DNA of 40,517 bases, from assembly GCA_045586925.1 (NCBI GenBank), contig JAZNBG010000037.1, positions 1 to 40,517 on the forward strand, written 5' to 3'. A model generated the notes under the pieces. That model was not told the DNA's origin. It worked only from the letters and a program-made list of their open reading frames with translations, and searched no databases. Origin of the DNA: SIG440 sp045586925 (GTDB lineage Bacteria > Bacillota > Clostridia > Monoglobales > Monoglobaceae). Shown piece after piece: positions 39,212 to 40,517 of this stretch; position 1 is the first letter of the stretch, and each line of letters opens with the position of its first letter. The position numbers and the translations under genes were made by a program.

Positions 39212-39274
39212 AACCACGCAAGTCTTAGCGTGGTTTTCGTTATACAACAAAAAGACGAGATTTTTCGTCTTTTT
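39212..39274. terminator. Two hairpins after the EAL gene, one a bidirectional terminator
   Basis: AAAAAGACGA/TCGTCTTTTT (39249-39274) ends in T-runs on both strands and terminates the leftward EAL gene. AACCACGC/GCGTGGTT (39212-39235) lies beyond it. The neighbouring stretch 39135-39211 holds no gene. Confidence 0.85.
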
Positions 39275-39299
39275 GCCGGTAGTATTATTTAATTGCCCG

Positions 39300-40517
39300 T
39301 TATACTGATTTTGATGATATAAATGCTTCACATTCTTCCAAAGGAAGTGCTTTTGAATAATACCACCCTTGAACATAATCACAATCAGATTCTGACACAA
39401 GTGTATTCTGATTTTCTGTTTCAACGCCTTCGCAAATAACTTTTATATCCATATTATGAGCAAGAGCGATTATTCCGGCAAATAAGTTTTTGCCATTTTC
39501 AGATTCGGTTTTAAGCAAAATATCTCGGTCAATTTTAACCACATCAATAGGATAGTCACAAAGGTTTGCAAGCGATGTATAACCGCTTCCAAGGTCATCA
39601 AGGTAAATTCTAAAGCCCAGTTCTTTTGCACGAACCACATTGTTTGTTGCTGTTTCTCTGTTTTTTTCTATAGCATCCTCGGTAATTTCTATAGCAATTT
39701 TTGCTTTATCAAATGAATAACTGTTTGAAATCATAAGGAGCTTATCTATAAAGTTTTCTTCGGAGAGCGTAATTCTTGTAAAGTTACAGGAAACAGCGAT
39801 GTTGCTGTATTTAGTATCCTTCCATTTTTCAAGCTGACGGCAAGCAAGCTCAAACATATTAAAATCGTGTCTTGATATTAGTCCTGAATTTTCCATATTT
39901 TCAATATATTTACCCGGACCTATCAGCCCGTTTTCACGACTGTCCCATCTTGAAAGTGCCTCTGCCGACACAAATTTTTTTGTTTTGTTATCAGCAATGA
40001 ACTGCAGATACATCTTAAATTCATTATTTTCAAAACCCTTTAAGATGCTTTCTGTAATTTTCTTTTCTTCCTGAACCGTATTCATAGAATGGGTGTCACA
40101 ATACATAATTTGCTTGTCTGTTCCAAAAATCCTGTTACAGTTCTTTCTCAGATTAAATAACAATATTTCGCAGTTTCTGTCTGCCTGCACAAGATGATAG
40201 GCTGCTGCGTGGAAAACAAGCTTGTTGCTTTTATCCTTCATACCCTCAAAGCTGTTAAGCTTATCCATAACTTCTTTGACTCTTTTTTTAGCATCCTCAT
40301 CATTTGTAGACTGGTACGCAAGGGCAAAGCCGTTTTCGGTAATTCGTGCAGAGATTTCTCTGTCGCCCGGATGCTCCGAAAGAACAGATGCTGTGTATTT
40401 TAAAACCTCGTCAAATGAACTGTCGCCGTGGTAGGAACGAAGGTAACTGCTGTCTAAAATAATATATGCAACGTGATACAGATTTCTTGAAATATCACCT
40501 ATGGTGTACCTGAAATG
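39300..40517 (-). CDS. GGDEF-like/EAL-domain protein (N-terminus beyond the window)
   Basis: A cyclic-di-GMP phosphodiesterase-type protein; the frame stays open to the right edge, so the N-terminus is missing. The EAL domain keeps its catalytic set: AEALSRW, the Asn in SCNFTRI, EITED, LDDLGSGYTSLANL, VKIDRD, CEGVET and YVQGWYYSKAL. It is therefore probably active. The preceding part (from about 40500 down to 40130) has the layout of a GGDEF domain, but where GGDEF is expected it reads ARITENGFALAYQ, so it should not make cyclic-di-GMP. A methionine at 40268 lies within this fold and is not the true start. Confidence 0.88.
   Translation of the reverse strand, partial: HFRYTIGDISRNLYHVAYIILDSSYLRSYHGDSSFDEVLKYTASVLSEHPGDREISARITENGFALAYQSTNDEDAKKRVKEVMDKLNSFEGMKDKSNKLVFHAAAYHLVQADRNCEILLFNLRKNCNRIFGTDKQIMYCDTHSMNTVQEEKKITESILKGFENNEFKMYLQFIADNKTKKFVSAEALSRWDSRENGLIGPGKYIENMENSGLISRHDFNMFELACRQLEKWKDTKYSNIAVSCNFTRITLSEENFIDKLLMISNSYSFDKAKIAIEITEDAIEKNRETATNNVVRAKELGFRIYLDDLGSGYTSLANLCDYPIDVVKIDRDILLKTESENGKNLFAGIIALAHNMDIKVICEGVETENQNTLVSESDCDYVQGWYYSKALPLEECEAFISSKSV

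Noticed and set aside
39206..39424. 72-codon minus-strand frame at the end of the EAL gene
   Set aside because: Out of frame with the EAL domain and running through two terminator hairpins.

Overview
The window reads as chromosomal DNA of a low-to-mid GC Gram-positive anaerobe, most likely an uncultured gut-type clostridial (Oscillospiraceae/Ruminococcaceae-like) Firmicute. The evidence is the Gram-positive rimP-nusA-ylxR-ylxQ-infB-rbfA order, a six-gene Rnf complex in the clostridial order C-D-G-E-A-B, a YhcN/YlaJ-type protein, YycH/YycI-type proteins, a DnaD-type primosome protein, and the divergent dnaA / rpmH-rnpA-yidD-yidC-jag block. No rRNA, tRNA, CRISPR array or intact transposase was found.

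Layout. 1-1.7 kb: a small phage- or ICE-like regulatory cassette (three leftward small genes and a divergent XRE regulator) beside a structured repeat flanked by perfect direct repeats. 1.7-2.4 kb: upp. 2.6-10.6 kb: a leftward translation/ribosome-maturation operon, rimP-nusA-ylxR-ylxQ-infB-rbfA-nrnA-truB-ribF. 10.8-12.7 kb: nrdR, a YhcN/YlaJ-like protein, a DUF378 membrane protein and an unknown membrane protein. 13.1-18.4 kb: rnfCDGEAB. 18.4-23.4 kb: a helicase-loader ATPase, a DnaD-domain protein, mnmE and dnaA. 23.4-23.9 kb: the dnaA-rpmH intergenic region, the probable origin neighbourhood, from which genes point outward both ways. 23.9-26.6 kb: rpmH-rnpA-yidD-yidC-jag. 26.6-32.7 kb: argC-argJ-argB-argR-argD-argF with arginine-repressor operators around its promoter, so the operon encodes its own repressor. 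32.7-40.5 kb: leftward genes for a TPR protein, asnS, a RhuM-family protein, YycI, YycH, a DUF2500-type protein, and a GGDEF-like/EAL protein cut by the right edge.

The gene content is mostly conserved housekeeping. What stands out is the spaces between genes, which carry several families of hairpin-forming dispersed repeats. Where two or more copies exist in the window, stems often change on both arms so that pairing is kept. Two unrelated elements are each bounded by exactly 27-bp perfect direct repeats, and one repeat copy supplies the last codons of ribF. These structured elements, with the unusual neighbourhoods (rnf beside replication-initiation genes; YycH/YycI without WalR/WalK but next to RhuM), are the best candidates for something undescribed.
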